From: SHZI01 sp032122615
GTDB lineage: Bacteria; Pseudomonadota; Gammaproteobacteria; Steroidobacterales; GCA-2729495
Length of the DNA stretch: 29,741 nt
NCBI GenBank assembly: GCA_032122615.1
Contig: JAQBGF010000032.1
Location: 1 to 29,741 of the forward strand
Direction of reading: 5' to 3'
The position numbers and the translations under genes are program-made. Below the pieces are notes generated by a model, which saw nothing but the letters and a program-made list of their open reading frames with translations, was not told where the DNA came from and ran no database searches. Positions 13,900 through 26,385 of the stretch are shown here, one piece after another (the first letter of the stretch is position 1; every line of letters starts with the position of its first letter).

Positions 13900-15219
13900 T
13901 TACAGGTTGGCCGGACGATTTGCGGCCAGCATGCTGTTACGAGCCGCCAGGCGCTGCATCAGCGGTTCTGCCGTTGCGCGAAAGGCAGTGAGTGCCTGCG
14001 GCGGCAGCGGTTTCGCGTTCGGCAGGATGACGGTCCGGGGATTCAGGTGCCGTCCGTTCTTTCGATATTCATAGTGCAGATGGGGCGCGGTGGCGAGGCC
14101 GGTGGCACCGACGTACCCAATGACATCACCCTGTCTGACCCGGCTGCCGTAGCCGCGTCTTTCGAAGCGGGATAGGTGCCCGTAAAGGGTCGTCACATTG
14201 CCCCCGTGCTGCAGGATGATGGCGTTGCCGTAGCCGCCTTTCCATCCACGGAATATGATCTTGCCATCGCCCGATGCCTTGACCGGTGTGCCCTTCGGTG
14301 CGGCGTAGTCCACGCCTTGGTGCGCCCGGATCTGGTTCAGGATCGGATGACGTCGCCGCGGATTGAAGTTGGAACTGATGCGAGTAAAGGACACAGGCGC
14401 CCGCACAAAGGCCTTGCGCATCGGCTGGCCATCGTGGTTGTAGTACTCGGGCCGGCTGTCTTCGGTTTCCTGATAGCGGATCGCGGTATAACGGGCGCCA
14501 CGATTCAAAAACTCCGCAGCGAGCACGTCGCCCTCGCCGAGCTTGGTGCCATCGCGCCAAAGCTCTTCGTAAACCAATGCGAACTCGTCGCCCCGGCCGA
14601 TGTCCCTGACGAAGTCGATGTCGTACTCGAATACTTCAGCGACCCTCATGATCAGCTTCTCGGACACCCGCGACTCGTTCGCAGCCTCAAACAGGGAGCT
14701 TTGGATCTGACCACTGGCGGTTACGAGCCGATGCTCGAGCGGCAGGTCGACGACACTGGCCTGGAAGCCGGCGTCACTGCGCCGGACTTCGAACCGGGAG
14801 CTGATGTTGAGCTCGCGATCCAGGGACTGGACGGACCCGCCAACGTGGCGGACTTTAAGGACATCGCCCGGACGTAGAATTCGCAAGTTCTTGCGTGCCC
14901 CGTCCAGTTGCAGGATATCAGCGAGGTCCACGAGGCTTAGATTGGTGTCCCGGAACAGGCTATCCAGCGTGTCACCGGGCCTTACTTCGATTAACAGGCT
15001 TTCGAAGGGGTCCACGGGCGGCGGCGCTGACGCCGTTTCAACAGCGGCAGGGCGGGGCGCCGCCATAGCCGGCGCGTCGAGCGACTGGCTGATCTGCACG
15101 GTGAGCTGATAGCCGGCAAGCAGGGCGACCGTAGCCGCCAGCAGACCAGCCCGAATGGCATCAGGGCGGCGGACCAAGGTGGCGGTTGCCGGCTCGCGCC
15201 GCGAAGAAATCCGATCCAT
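13900..15219 (-). CDS. M23 family murein endopeptidase (MepM-like)
   Basis: A membrane-anchored cell-wall hydrolase that probably cleaves peptidoglycan cross-links in the periplasm. From ATG 15219 it has 439 residues. An N-terminal anchor helix (AGLLAATVALLAGYQL) comes first. A Pro/Ala-rich linker leads to a LysM/OapA-like domain with PGDTLDSLFRDTNLSL and ILRPGDVLKV, then a helical spacer. The LytM/M23 domain follows, with zinc ligands in HQGVDYAAP and in HLHYEYR. All four metal and catalytic motifs look intact. A GTG at 15264 is in frame, but the tail it adds is not signal-like. It leads an operon with anmK, so wall cleavage and wall recycling are linked. This gene pair next to tyrS is common in Gammaproteobacteria. 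Confidence 0.9.
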   Translation of the reverse strand: MDRISSRREPATATLVRRPDAIRAGLLAATVALLAGYQLTVQISQSLDAPAMAAPRPAAVETASAPPPVDPFESLLIEVRPGDTLDSLFRDTNLSLVDLADILQLDGARKNLRILRPGDVLKVRHVGGSVQSLDRELNISSRFEVRRSDAGFQASVVDLPLEHRLVTASGQIQSSLFEAANESRVSEKLIMRVAEVFEYDIDFVRDIGRGDEFALVYEELWRDGTKLGEGDVLAAEFLNRGARYTAIRYQETEDSRPEYYNHDGQPMRKAFVRAPVSFTRISSNFNPRRRHPILNQIRAHQGVDYAAPKGTPVKASGDGKIIFRGWKGGYGNAIILQHGGNVTTLYGHLSRFERRGYGSRVRQGDVIGYVGATGLATAPHLHYEYRKNGRHLNPRTVILPNAKPLPPQALTAFRATAEPLMQRLAARNSMLAANRPANL

Positions 15220-15326
15220 TGTGAATGCTGGCCCTTTATTTAGTACTTGAGACCTACACGGCACCTCCCGACAGACCTCATGGTCGTTCGATAGGGCTGC
15301 AAGTCATTGATTTGTTTGCTGGTGAC

Positions 15327-15355
15327 GTTTTACCAGCCCCTGCCACTCCGGTCAA
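15327..15355 (-). promoter_or_regulatory. Possible sigma-70 promoter for the M23-anmK operon
   Basis: On the minus strand TTGACC (15350-15355) and TAAAAC (15327-15332) are separated by 17 bases, about 110 bases before the M23 start. The -35 match is good and the -10 is partial (four of six). Confidence 0.45.
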
Positions 15356-15494
15356 CCAAACGCACCGCGAATCTCGACTCCGTTCTGCCATTTAACCTAT
15401 GGCGATCCGTGACCCGACCCACCTAATGGTTTATCTTCATCGCCCCCCGACGCCATGACCCACGTCTCAACTTAAACCCTCACCAGGCCCTGGC

Positions 15495-16715
15495 ATGCAG
15501 CCCTCTGTCGACGACCAGCTGGCCGAAATCCGGCGTGGCACCAGCGATATCCTTGTGGAATCAGAGCTGCGGACGCGGCTGGGGGCCGGCCGCCCACTCA
15601 TTATCAAGGCAGGCTTTGATCCCACGGCGCCGGATCTGCATCTGGGCCATACGGTCCTTATCAACAAACTCCGCACCTTTCAGCAGCTGGGTCATACGGT
15701 GGTGTTCCTGATCGGCGACTTCACCGGCCTCATCGGGGACCCCACCGGGCGGAATGCAACGAGGCCGCCGCTGACGAAGGCAGAGATTGCGGCCAATGCC
15801 GCGACCTATGAACGCCAGATTTTCAAAATTCTGGACCCGGAACGAACCCGAATTGACTTCAATTCCCGGTGGATGGGGGCGATGGACGCCGCGGGCCTGG
15901 TCCAGCTTGCGGCGCGACATACCGTGGCCCGGATGCTTGAGCGCGATGATTTCCAGCAGCGGTACGCAGCCAACAAGCCAATAGCGATTCATGAATTCCT
16001 GTACCCGCTGGTGCAGGGCTATGACTCCGTCATGCTGAAGGCGGATGTGGAGTTGGGCGGTACCGACCAGCGCTTCAACCTGCTGGTAGGAAGGCAGCTG
16101 CAGCAGGACTACGGGCAGCCGCCCCAGATCGTCATTACCACGCCCTTGCTTGAGGGGCTGGACGGCGTCAACAAGATGTCCAAATCCCTTGGTAACTACG
16201 TAGGAATTGCGGAAGTCCCCGGGGAAATGTTCGGCAAATTGATGTCGATTTCGGACGAGCTGATGTGGCGGTACTTCGAGCTGCTCAGTTTCCGGTTGCC
16301 GGCGGACCTCGCGGCGTTGCGTCAGCAGGTCAGCGAGGGCCTGAATCCCCGGGACGCCAAGTTCGAGCTGGCCCGGGAAATTGTGGCCCGATTTCACGGA
16401 GCTGACGCCGGCGAGGCGGCTCAGGCTGATTTTGTGAGGCGTTTCAGGGATCGGGGGCTGCCAGCTGACCTTGAAACCGTGGAGCTGGCCATGCCATCCG
16501 GGGGCCTTGGCATTATCCAGCTGTTGCGACAAGCTCAGCTCGTCGCGAGCAATACAGAAGCCGTACGCATGATCGAGCAGGGGGCCGTTCGCATCGATGG
16601 CGAGCGAGTGATCAGTCGGGAGCTGGTGCTAAATGGCGCCTCGGACCTTGTATTGCAGGTTGGCAAGCGCCGTTTCAAGCGCGTCTGCCTGAGGCCCCAG
16701 GGCCCGAAAAAATAG
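15495..16715 (+). CDS. tyrS: Tyrosyl-tRNA synthetase
   Basis: It charges tRNA-Tyr. The 406-residue protein has the class I signatures HLGH (49-52) and KMSKS (227-231), the Tyr-binding region with GYDSVMLKADVELGGTDQRFN, and a C-terminal S4-like RNA-binding domain (EAVRMIEQGAVRIDGERV). It belongs to the shorter-spaced TyrRS group common in Pseudomonas and related bacteria (sometimes called tyrZ) rather than the E. coli type. ATG 15495 lies just after a CAGG-containing sequence, a weak ribosome site. The rRNA operon promoter begins 13 bases after its stop. The cognate tRNA-Tyr gene is in the same window at 29160. Confidence 0.95.
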   Translation: MQPSVDDQLAEIRRGTSDILVESELRTRLGAGRPLIIKAGFDPTAPDLHLGHTVLINKLRTFQQLGHTVVFLIGDFTGLIGDPTGRNATRPPLTKAEIAANAATYERQIFKILDPERTRIDFNSRWMGAMDAAGLVQLAARHTVARMLERDDFQQRYAANKPIAIHEFLYPLVQGYDSVMLKADVELGGTDQRFNLLVGRQLQQDYGQPPQIVITTPLLEGLDGVNKMSKSLGNYVGIAEVPGEMFGKLMSISDELMWRYFELLSFRLPADLAALRQQVSEGLNPRDAKFELAREIVARFHGADAGEAAQADFVRRFRDRGLPADLETVELAMPSGGLGIIQLLRQAQLVASNTEAVRMIEQGAVRIDGERVISRELVLNGASDLVLQVGKRRFKRVCLRPQGPKK

Positions 16716-16727
16716 TCGGTTGGCGTA

Positions 16728-16755
16728 TTGACCGACTTCGGCCGGCCTGTATACT
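16728..16755 (+). promoter_or_regulatory. rRNA operon promoter
   Basis: TTGACC (16728-16733), a 16-base spacer and TATACT (16750-16755), preceded by an extended TG, are followed by a GC-rich discriminator (TGCGGGCCCGCCC). This is typical of stringently controlled rRNA promoters. Transcription should start near 16762. Confidence 0.8.
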
Positions 16756-16765
16756 TGCGGGCCCG

Positions 16766-16794
16766 CCCATCCAAGAATGGGCTCGTTCTTTAAG
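16766..16794 (+). promoter_or_regulatory. boxB/boxA antitermination site of the 16S leader
   Basis: A small hairpin CCCAT-CCAAGA-ATGGG (16766-16781) is the boxB-like element. GTTCTTTAAG (16785-16794) resembles boxA (GCTCTTTAACA), the NusB/NusE binding site used for rRNA antitermination. Confidence 0.7.
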
Positions 16795-16835
16795 GCTGCC
16801 GAAAACAGGTAATTTGTGTGGGTACTCGCGTCAAC

Positions 16836-16917
16836 GGACCGAGTCATCGGTCCATAACGTCAGGTAACTGACGTCGAGTAACTGGACTACTCACTGAAGG
16901 GAAATGACTTGTCATTT
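16836..16917 (+). other. Series of four short perfect hairpins in the 16S leader
   Basis: GGACCGA-GTCA-TCGGTCC (16836-16853), ACGTCAG-GTAA-CTGACGT (16857-16874), GAGTA-ACTGGAC-TACTC (16876-16892) and AAATGAC-TT-GTCATTT (16902-16917) follow each other almost without gaps between boxA and mature 16S. They probably take part in leader folding or processing. Confidence 0.6.
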
Positions 16918-16973
16918 TCTGAAGGTGGTGGAGTTCGGATCTCTCTAAAAGCTCAAGTACTTTTCGAAGACTT

Positions 16974-18509
<1,536 letters not shown>

Positions 18510-18659
18510 CACGAGCGACCCAAAGACCGAAGGCAACTCGGCCTAATCTGAATTGATATGGCTGAGTTGGTCCGTCCGCGAGTCCCCACAACAAATTACC
18601 TGTCTTCGAATGCAGGCCTGGCGTACCGCCCAACTCTGGTGGTCGTGGGTCGAAATCCC

Positions 18660-18736
<77 letters not shown>

Positions 18737-18772
18737 ATGTCAGCGGGCCTCGCCATGTGCGAGGCAGGCTAC

Positions 18773-18848
18773 GGGGCCATAGCTCAGCTGGGAGAGCGCC
18801 TGCTTTGCAAGCAGGAGGTCGTCGGTTCGATCCCGTCTGGCTCCACCA
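18773..18848 (+). tRNA. tRNA-Ala (TGC)
   Basis: Acceptor GGGGCCA pairs with TGGCTCC (one G-T pair). The anticodon arm is CCTGC-TTTGCAA-GCAGG with anticodon TGC, and CCA is encoded. The Ile-Ala spacer order is typical of proteobacterial rRNA operons. Confidence 0.97.
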
Positions 18849-18960
18849 TTTTCCTGGTTCCGGCTGTTTGGTTTTCGACTGATTTAGGTATCCAGCTCGC
18901 TTGCAAGCACTGATGGAGCATACGCACAGCCGATACGCGCACCAGAATGTGTGTATCGGC

Positions 18961-18993
18961 GGTTCGTTTGTTTCGAACCTTCGCTCTTTAACA
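18961..18993 (+). promoter_or_regulatory. boxB/boxA of the 16S-23S spacer
   Basis: Hairpin GGTTCG-TTTGTTT-CGAACC (18961-18979) is followed by GCTCTTTAACA (18983-18993), an exact boxA consensus. It should renew antitermination before 23S. Confidence 0.85.
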
Positions 18994-19122
18994 ATTCGGA
19001 TGTGTTTTGACGTCTACTTCGAACAGCAATGTTCGAGGGTGACTGCAATCACGCGATTCTCAACTGTGCGATCCCATTGGCCCCAGGCAGTCCGCTTTCG
19101 AGCAGGTTGTTTGAGGTTATAT

Positions 19123-22025
<2,903 letters not shown>

Positions 22026-22192
22026 ATAACACTCAAGCAACCTGAAATTTCCAGGTTCTGGGTCATGGTGAGAGCCAATTGATAATCGAATGATTACAGT
22101 CCTTGCGACAGCTTTTAATGCTTCGCAAGAGGCGTCAAACACATCTGAGTTGTGGCTGGTTCTCCGAAGGGGAACCAGCATGGTTAAAAGTT

Positions 22193-22312
22193 TGCCTGGC
22201 GGCTATAGCGGGCGGGAACCACCCGATCCCATTCCGAACTCGGAAGTGAAACTGCCCAGCGCCGATGGTAGTGTGGGGTTTCCCCATGTGAGAGTAGGTC
22301 ACCGCCAGGCAC
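22193..22312 (+). rRNA. rrf: 5S ribosomal RNA
   Basis: TGCCTGGCGG at the start pairs with CCGCCAGGC at the end. The interior carries CCCGATCCCATTCCGAACTC and GAGAGTAGGTCACCGCC. Length is 120 nt, ends set by comparison with E. coli 5S. Confidence 0.96.
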
Positions 22313-22320
22313 CTATCCAA

Positions 22321-22354
22321 AACCCCTGTCGCATCGCTGCGACAGGGGTTTTTT
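22321..22354 (+). terminator. rRNA operon intrinsic terminator
   Basis: A perfect 13-bp stem AACCCCTGTCGCA / TGCGACAGGGGTT (22321-22333 and 22338-22350) with a four-base loop is followed by TTTT. It starts 8 bases after 5S and ends 16 bases before mgtE. Confidence 0.95.
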
Positions 22355-22370
22355 CGTTAGCATCAGCATC

Positions 22371-23726
22371 ATGAATCAGCAGCAGCCCTGGGAGATCATC
22401 GGCGAACTCCTCCATCGTGAGGAGATGGCAGCGCTCGACCAGTATCTCCAGCAGCTGTCGTCTGGTGAGACCGTGCGAGCGGTATTCCGACTGACTCCCA
22501 ACGAGCAGGAAAAGCTCCTGACGTTGCTGCCGCCAGAGAGCGCCGCCGATCTCATCGACGACGTACCGGACGCCCAGGCGGCCGAACTGCTCGACTACCT
22601 TGAGCCCGGTGAAGCTGCATCCATTGTCAATGAGATGGACAGCGACGAGGCGGCAGACGTTCTCGCCGAGATGGATCGGGAGGACGTAGAGGAAATCTTA
22701 AGCCTCATGGGCGTTGACCAGGCGGCAGAGGCCCGCCAGCTCATCGGCTACGACCCGGAGACTGCCGGCGGTCTGATGATGAAGGAGTTCCTGAGCTACC
22801 CCGGCACGATGACCGTAACTGATGCTGTTGCTGACATTGCCGTTCAGGGCGAGGACTATCCGATTTACTACCTTCAGCACGTTTTTGTCGTAGGGCCATC
22901 GGGTCGCCTGCAAGGGGTTGCCGGACTCACCGACATTGCCAGGGCGAAGCCAAATTCATTCCTGGAGGAACTCGCAACCTCCGTTGATGCCGTCAATCCC
23001 ACGGCCGGACTCGATCAGCTCGAAGATTTCTTCGAGTCACGGGACACGCCGCTGGCACCTGTCATTGACGATTCCGGGCGGCTGATCGGAGCAATCCGGC
23101 GCCGCGCGGTATTCGATGCCATCGCGGAGCGTGCCGACGAGTCTTACCTGAAGAGTCAGGGCATCGTGGGCGGCGACGAATTTCGCTCGATGCCCCTGTA
23201 CGTCCGGTCCGGACGGCGACTGTCCTGGTTGATCGTGAAAATCTTCCTCAATCTTGCGGCGGTAAGCGTCATAGCGCTCTACGAGGACACGATCGCGGCG
23301 GCGTTTACCTTGGCGGTTTTCCTGCCTATCGTTTCCGACATGAGCGGTTGTTCCGGCTACCAGGCAGTGGCGGTCAGCATGCGCGAGCTGGCCCTGGACA
23401 TTATTCAACCCTCCGATGTGCTTCGCGTTTGCCTAAAGGAAGTCGTACTGGGTTTGGTTACGGGATCCGTCCTTGGCGCGCTGCTCGCTGGCGTCGCCTG
23501 GCTGTGGAAGGGTAATCCGTGGCTCGGCCTTGTTGTGGGCGTGGCGTTGGCCGTGAATACCGTAGTTGCCGTGATCATCGGGGGTGCGTTACCGCTGCTT
23601 CTTAAGGGCATGCGCGTCGATCCAGCACTGGCTGCCGGGCCTGTACTGACTACCATCACGGATACTGGTGGCTTCTTCCTGGTCCTGAGTCTGGCGACAC
23701 TGGTCTTGCCGCACCTGGTTTCCTAG
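22371..23726 (+). CDS. mgtE: MgtE-family Mg2+ channel/transporter
   Basis: The 451-residue protein has an MgtE N domain of acidic helical repeats (residues about 30-130: PNEQEKLLTLLPPESAADLI, NEMDSDEAADVLAEMDREDV), two CBS domains (about 140-260; HVFVVGPSGRLQGVAGLTDI), a connecting helix and five C-terminal membrane helices (from about 285), ending in an ITDTGGFF-containing helix. The family imports Mg2+, gated by cytosolic Mg2+ bound at the N/CBS interface. The pore-region motif, usually GGNxGxQ, reads SDMSGCSGYQ here, a variant I associate with another MgtE subgroup, so ion preference (Mg2+ or Co2+) is less certain. ATG 22371 has no Shine-Dalgarno and lies 16 bases after the rRNA terminator, so its promoter is not evident. 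Confidence 0.9.
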   Translation: MNQQQPWEIIGELLHREEMAALDQYLQQLSSGETVRAVFRLTPNEQEKLLTLLPPESAADLIDDVPDAQAAELLDYLEPGEAASIVNEMDSDEAADVLAEMDREDVEEILSLMGVDQAAEARQLIGYDPETAGGLMMKEFLSYPGTMTVTDAVADIAVQGEDYPIYYLQHVFVVGPSGRLQGVAGLTDIARAKPNSFLEELATSVDAVNPTAGLDQLEDFFESRDTPLAPVIDDSGRLIGAIRRRAVFDAIAERADESYLKSQGIVGGDEFRSMPLYVRSGRRLSWLIVKIFLNLAAVSVIALYEDTIAAAFTLAVFLPIVSDMSGCSGYQAVAVSMRELALDIIQPSDVLRVCLKEVVLGLVTGSVLGALLAGVAWLWKGNPWLGLVVGVALAVNTVVAVIIGGALPLLLKGMRVDPALAAGPVLTTITDTGGFFLVLSLATLVLPHLVS

Positions 23727-23865
23727 GTGCCTGACCAGGTTTTGACGATTAGGGATAGCGTTATGGTGCGCCCCCATTTCTGGTCCGCAGCCGCAGCGGA
23801 TATCGATCACCAACATCCATGGACCGGGACGCGCTGGTTATCCTTGTCAGCTAAACTTGCGGCGT

Positions 23866-25707
23866 ATGAGCGAATCGCCTGCCAGTGCCCCCGTTGTCTA
23901 TCACCTTCGGCCCCTACAGACCGGCGCGCACCTTTATGAGGTGACTTGCCGCATCGAGCGGCCCTCACCCGACGGGCAGCGGCTGTCGCTTCCCGCGTGG
24001 ATACCCGGCAGCTATTTGATCCGGGACTACGCCCGACAGGTCGTTCAGTTACAGGCAGAAAGCGGTGGGGAGCCTGTACAGTCACGGAAGATCAACAAGC
24101 ACACTTGGCGCGTCGCCCCGGTTACCGGCGAGCTTCTGGTACGGATGACGGTCTACGCAGCGGATCCTTCGGTGCGGGGCGCATGGCTGGATGACCAGCT
24201 GGGTTTTGTGAACGGCGTGTGCGTCTTCCTGCGGGTTCACGGCCAGGAGCAAGCCCCGTCAGTCGTGCACATTGATCCGCCGGATTCGCCCCCGAATTTA
24301 TCGTCCAGCTCGGGCTGGCGCCTGTCCACGGGGCTCCAGCGTCTCACCGGGGGCCAGGGCGAGTTCGGCGCTTTTCGGGCCTCTTCGTATAGCGATTTGA
24401 TCGACCAACCGGTACTCATGGGCCAACTCACCACCGTGGAGTTCATGGCCGCCGGCGTGCCTCACGCTCTCGTGCTGGCGGGCCTGCCTAACCCGGACCG
24501 CGAGCGTTTGCAGGCGGATCTGGCCAGGATTTGTACCTGGCACATCGATTTCTTCGGGCGGCCAGCGCCGATGGCGCGGTATGTCTTTCTGGCGCGCGTC
24601 TCGATTGAGGGCTATGGCGGCATTGAGCATCGCAATTCGGCGGTGCTCGCTTGTCGACGGGATGATCTTCCGCAGCCCGGAGTCGCCGGAAATGAAGCCG
24701 GGTATCGGCGATTTCTCGGTCTCGTGAGTCATGAATACTTCCACGCGTGGCACGTGAAGAGAATTCGCCCGGCAGAATTTGTGGCCGCGGACCTCGGTGC
24801 CGAGGCCTACACCCATCAATTGTGGATTTTCGAGGGGATTACCTCCTACTACGACGATCTGGCCTTGAGGCGCTGCGAACTGATTACGGTCGAGCAATAC
24901 CTGGAGATTCTCGGCAAAGCGCTGACCCGTCTGTATCGGACCGCCGGTCGTCGTCGCCAGACGCTAGAGGAGGCCAGCTTCGACACCTGGATCAAGTTTT
25001 ATCGCCCGGACGAGAACACGGCCAACGCCACGGTCAGTTATTACGTGAAGGGGTCGCTGGTGGCGCTGGCCCTCGATCTGGAGCTGCGATCACGGACAGC
25101 CGGGACCTGCTCTCTGGACGCCGTCATGCGCACGTTGTGGCAGGAGTATGGCGCGGACGACAGCTCTGGATTACCAGAGGGACGATTCGAGGAGCTGGCC
25201 GAAAACCTCAGTGGACTGGACCTGGAGGCCTTCTTCGGCCAGGCGTTGCGGACAACTATCGATCCGCCGGTCGGCATCCTGCTGGCGCAGTTCGGGATCC
25301 GACTGCACATGCGCAGTTCGGAAAGTGACGTGGATGCCGGTGGCATCCGCGGTCGTCGCGAAGAACGCCCCAGAGCGTGGCTGGGCTTCCAGGTAAAGAC
25401 GGCGGACGGCCGCGTTCGCATTAGTCATGTGGCAGCCGACAGTCCGGGCCAGCGGGCGGGGATTTCCGCTGGCGATGAATTGCTGGCGTTGGCGGGCCGG
25501 CGCATCGCCGCGGACAACTGGGAAACCATGCTTGACAGGCTTGTTCCCGGGGTCGACCTGGTTTGTCATCTGTTCCGGAACCAACAGCTGGTGCAGGTCG
25601 TCTGTCAGCCGGTGCCGGCTCCACGGGATACCTGCTACCTGACGCTGGACGCGGAGGCAGACGCTGCCGCGGTCGCCCGTCGTAACGCCTGGCTCGGACT
25701 GCCTTAG
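23866..25707 (+). CDS. M61 family (glycyl aminopeptidase-like) metallopeptidase with PDZ domain
   Basis: The protein is 613 residues from ATG 23866. The N-terminal beta domain (YEVTCRIE, LSLPAWIPGSYLIRDYAR) is typical of M61. The catalytic domain has the zinc motif HEYFH (289-293) and the third ligand Glu323 in FEGITSYYDDL. A C-terminal PDZ domain follows (about 510-590: ISHVAADSPGQRAGISAGDE). The active-site residues are all present. Characterised relatives remove N-terminal glycine (or alanine) from peptides; the physiological role is unclear. No signal peptide is visible, so it is probably cytoplasmic. A TTG at 23857 is in frame but the ATG is preferred. It lies 30 bases before plsY and may lead that operon. 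Confidence 0.9.
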   Translation: MSESPASAPVVYHLRPLQTGAHLYEVTCRIERPSPDGQRLSLPAWIPGSYLIRDYARQVVQLQAESGGEPVQSRKINKHTWRVAPVTGELLVRMTVYAADPSVRGAWLDDQLGFVNGVCVFLRVHGQEQAPSVVHIDPPDSPPNLSSSSGWRLSTGLQRLTGGQGEFGAFRASSYSDLIDQPVLMGQLTTVEFMAAGVPHALVLAGLPNPDRERLQADLARICTWHIDFFGRPAPMARYVFLARVSIEGYGGIEHRNSAVLACRRDDLPQPGVAGNEAGYRRFLGLVSHEYFHAWHVKRIRPAEFVAADLGAEAYTHQLWIFEGITSYYDDLALRRCELITVEQYLEILGKALTRLYRTAGRRRQTLEEASFDTWIKFYRPDENTANATVSYYVKGSLVALALDLELRSRTAGTCSLDAVMRTLWQEYGADDSSGLPEGRFEELAENLSGLDLEAFFGQALRTTIDPPVGILLAQFGIRLHMRSSESDVDAGGIRGRREERPRAWLGFQVKTADGRVRISHVAADSPGQRAGISAGDELLALAGRRIAADNWETMLDRLVPGVDLVCHLFRNQQLVQVVCQPVPAPRDTCYLTLDAEADAAAVARRNAWLGLP

Positions 25708-25737
25708 CCACCGGGGCTCCGGTGTTAGACTTTTTCC

Positions 25738-26385
25738 ATGCTGGAACTGGGTCTGAAGGTTCTGCTTAGCTACCTCGCCGGTTCGCTCAACGGCGCGCTA
25801 ATCGTCGGGAAACTTGTGGGCGGCGTTGATATCCGCGCTCTCGGTAGCGGGAATGCAGGGGGCACCAACGCGCTGCGGACGCAAGGCAAGTGGTTCGCGC
25901 TAAGGGCAGTGTTGATTGATATTGGCAAAGGGTATCTTCCTCCGTGGCTATTACCTGCGCTGGTTTTGCCTGGTGTGCCGCTCGACCCGGAAGTCTCCAG
26001 GATATGGTTGACCCTCGCCTGTGCTGGTGGTGCTGTCGTCGGCCACTGCTATCCGGTGTGGTTTGATTTCAAGGGCGGCAAGGGTGCGGCGACGGCCATT
26101 GGTGCGCTGCTCGGGATCGCACCCGGACTTGCATTGCTGGCTGCTGTTGTCTGGGTCCTCGTGATTGCCACCACGGGCTACGTCGGTCTTGCCACCATCC
26201 TGGGCACAGCCGTTTTGCCAGCGTGGGTAGTAATGACGCAATTCACGGAGCAGCGGGAACTGCTCGGGTTTCTGATCGCCCTGGCGCTGTTCATCGTGTT
26301 CACCCATCGGGACAATATTCAACGCCTGCGGGAAGGCCGGGAAAACCGCCTGGAAAAGGCGATGCTGTGGCGTCGTTCCCGCTAA
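25738..26385 (+). CDS. plsY: Acyl-phosphate:glycerol-3-phosphate acyltransferase
   Basis: PlsY makes lysophosphatidic acid in the inner membrane, the first committed step of phospholipid synthesis, using acyl-phosphate from PlsX. The 215-residue membrane protein has the three family motifs: the start YLAGSLNGALIVGKL with IRALGSGNAGGTNALR, GHCYPVWFDFKGGKGAAT, and the C-terminal THRDNIQRLREGRENR. GNAGGTN replaces the usual GNPGATN, a mild variation. It ends inside birA (19-base overlap), so the two are cotranscribed. Confidence 0.95.
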   Translation: MLELGLKVLLSYLAGSLNGALIVGKLVGGVDIRALGSGNAGGTNALRTQGKWFALRAVLIDIGKGYLPPWLLPALVLPGVPLDPEVSRIWLTLACAGGAVVGHCYPVWFDFKGGKGAATAIGALLGIAPGLALLAAVVWVLVIATTGYVGLATILGTAVLPAWVVMTQFTEQRELLGFLIALALFIVFTHRDNIQRLREGRENRLEKAMLWRRSR

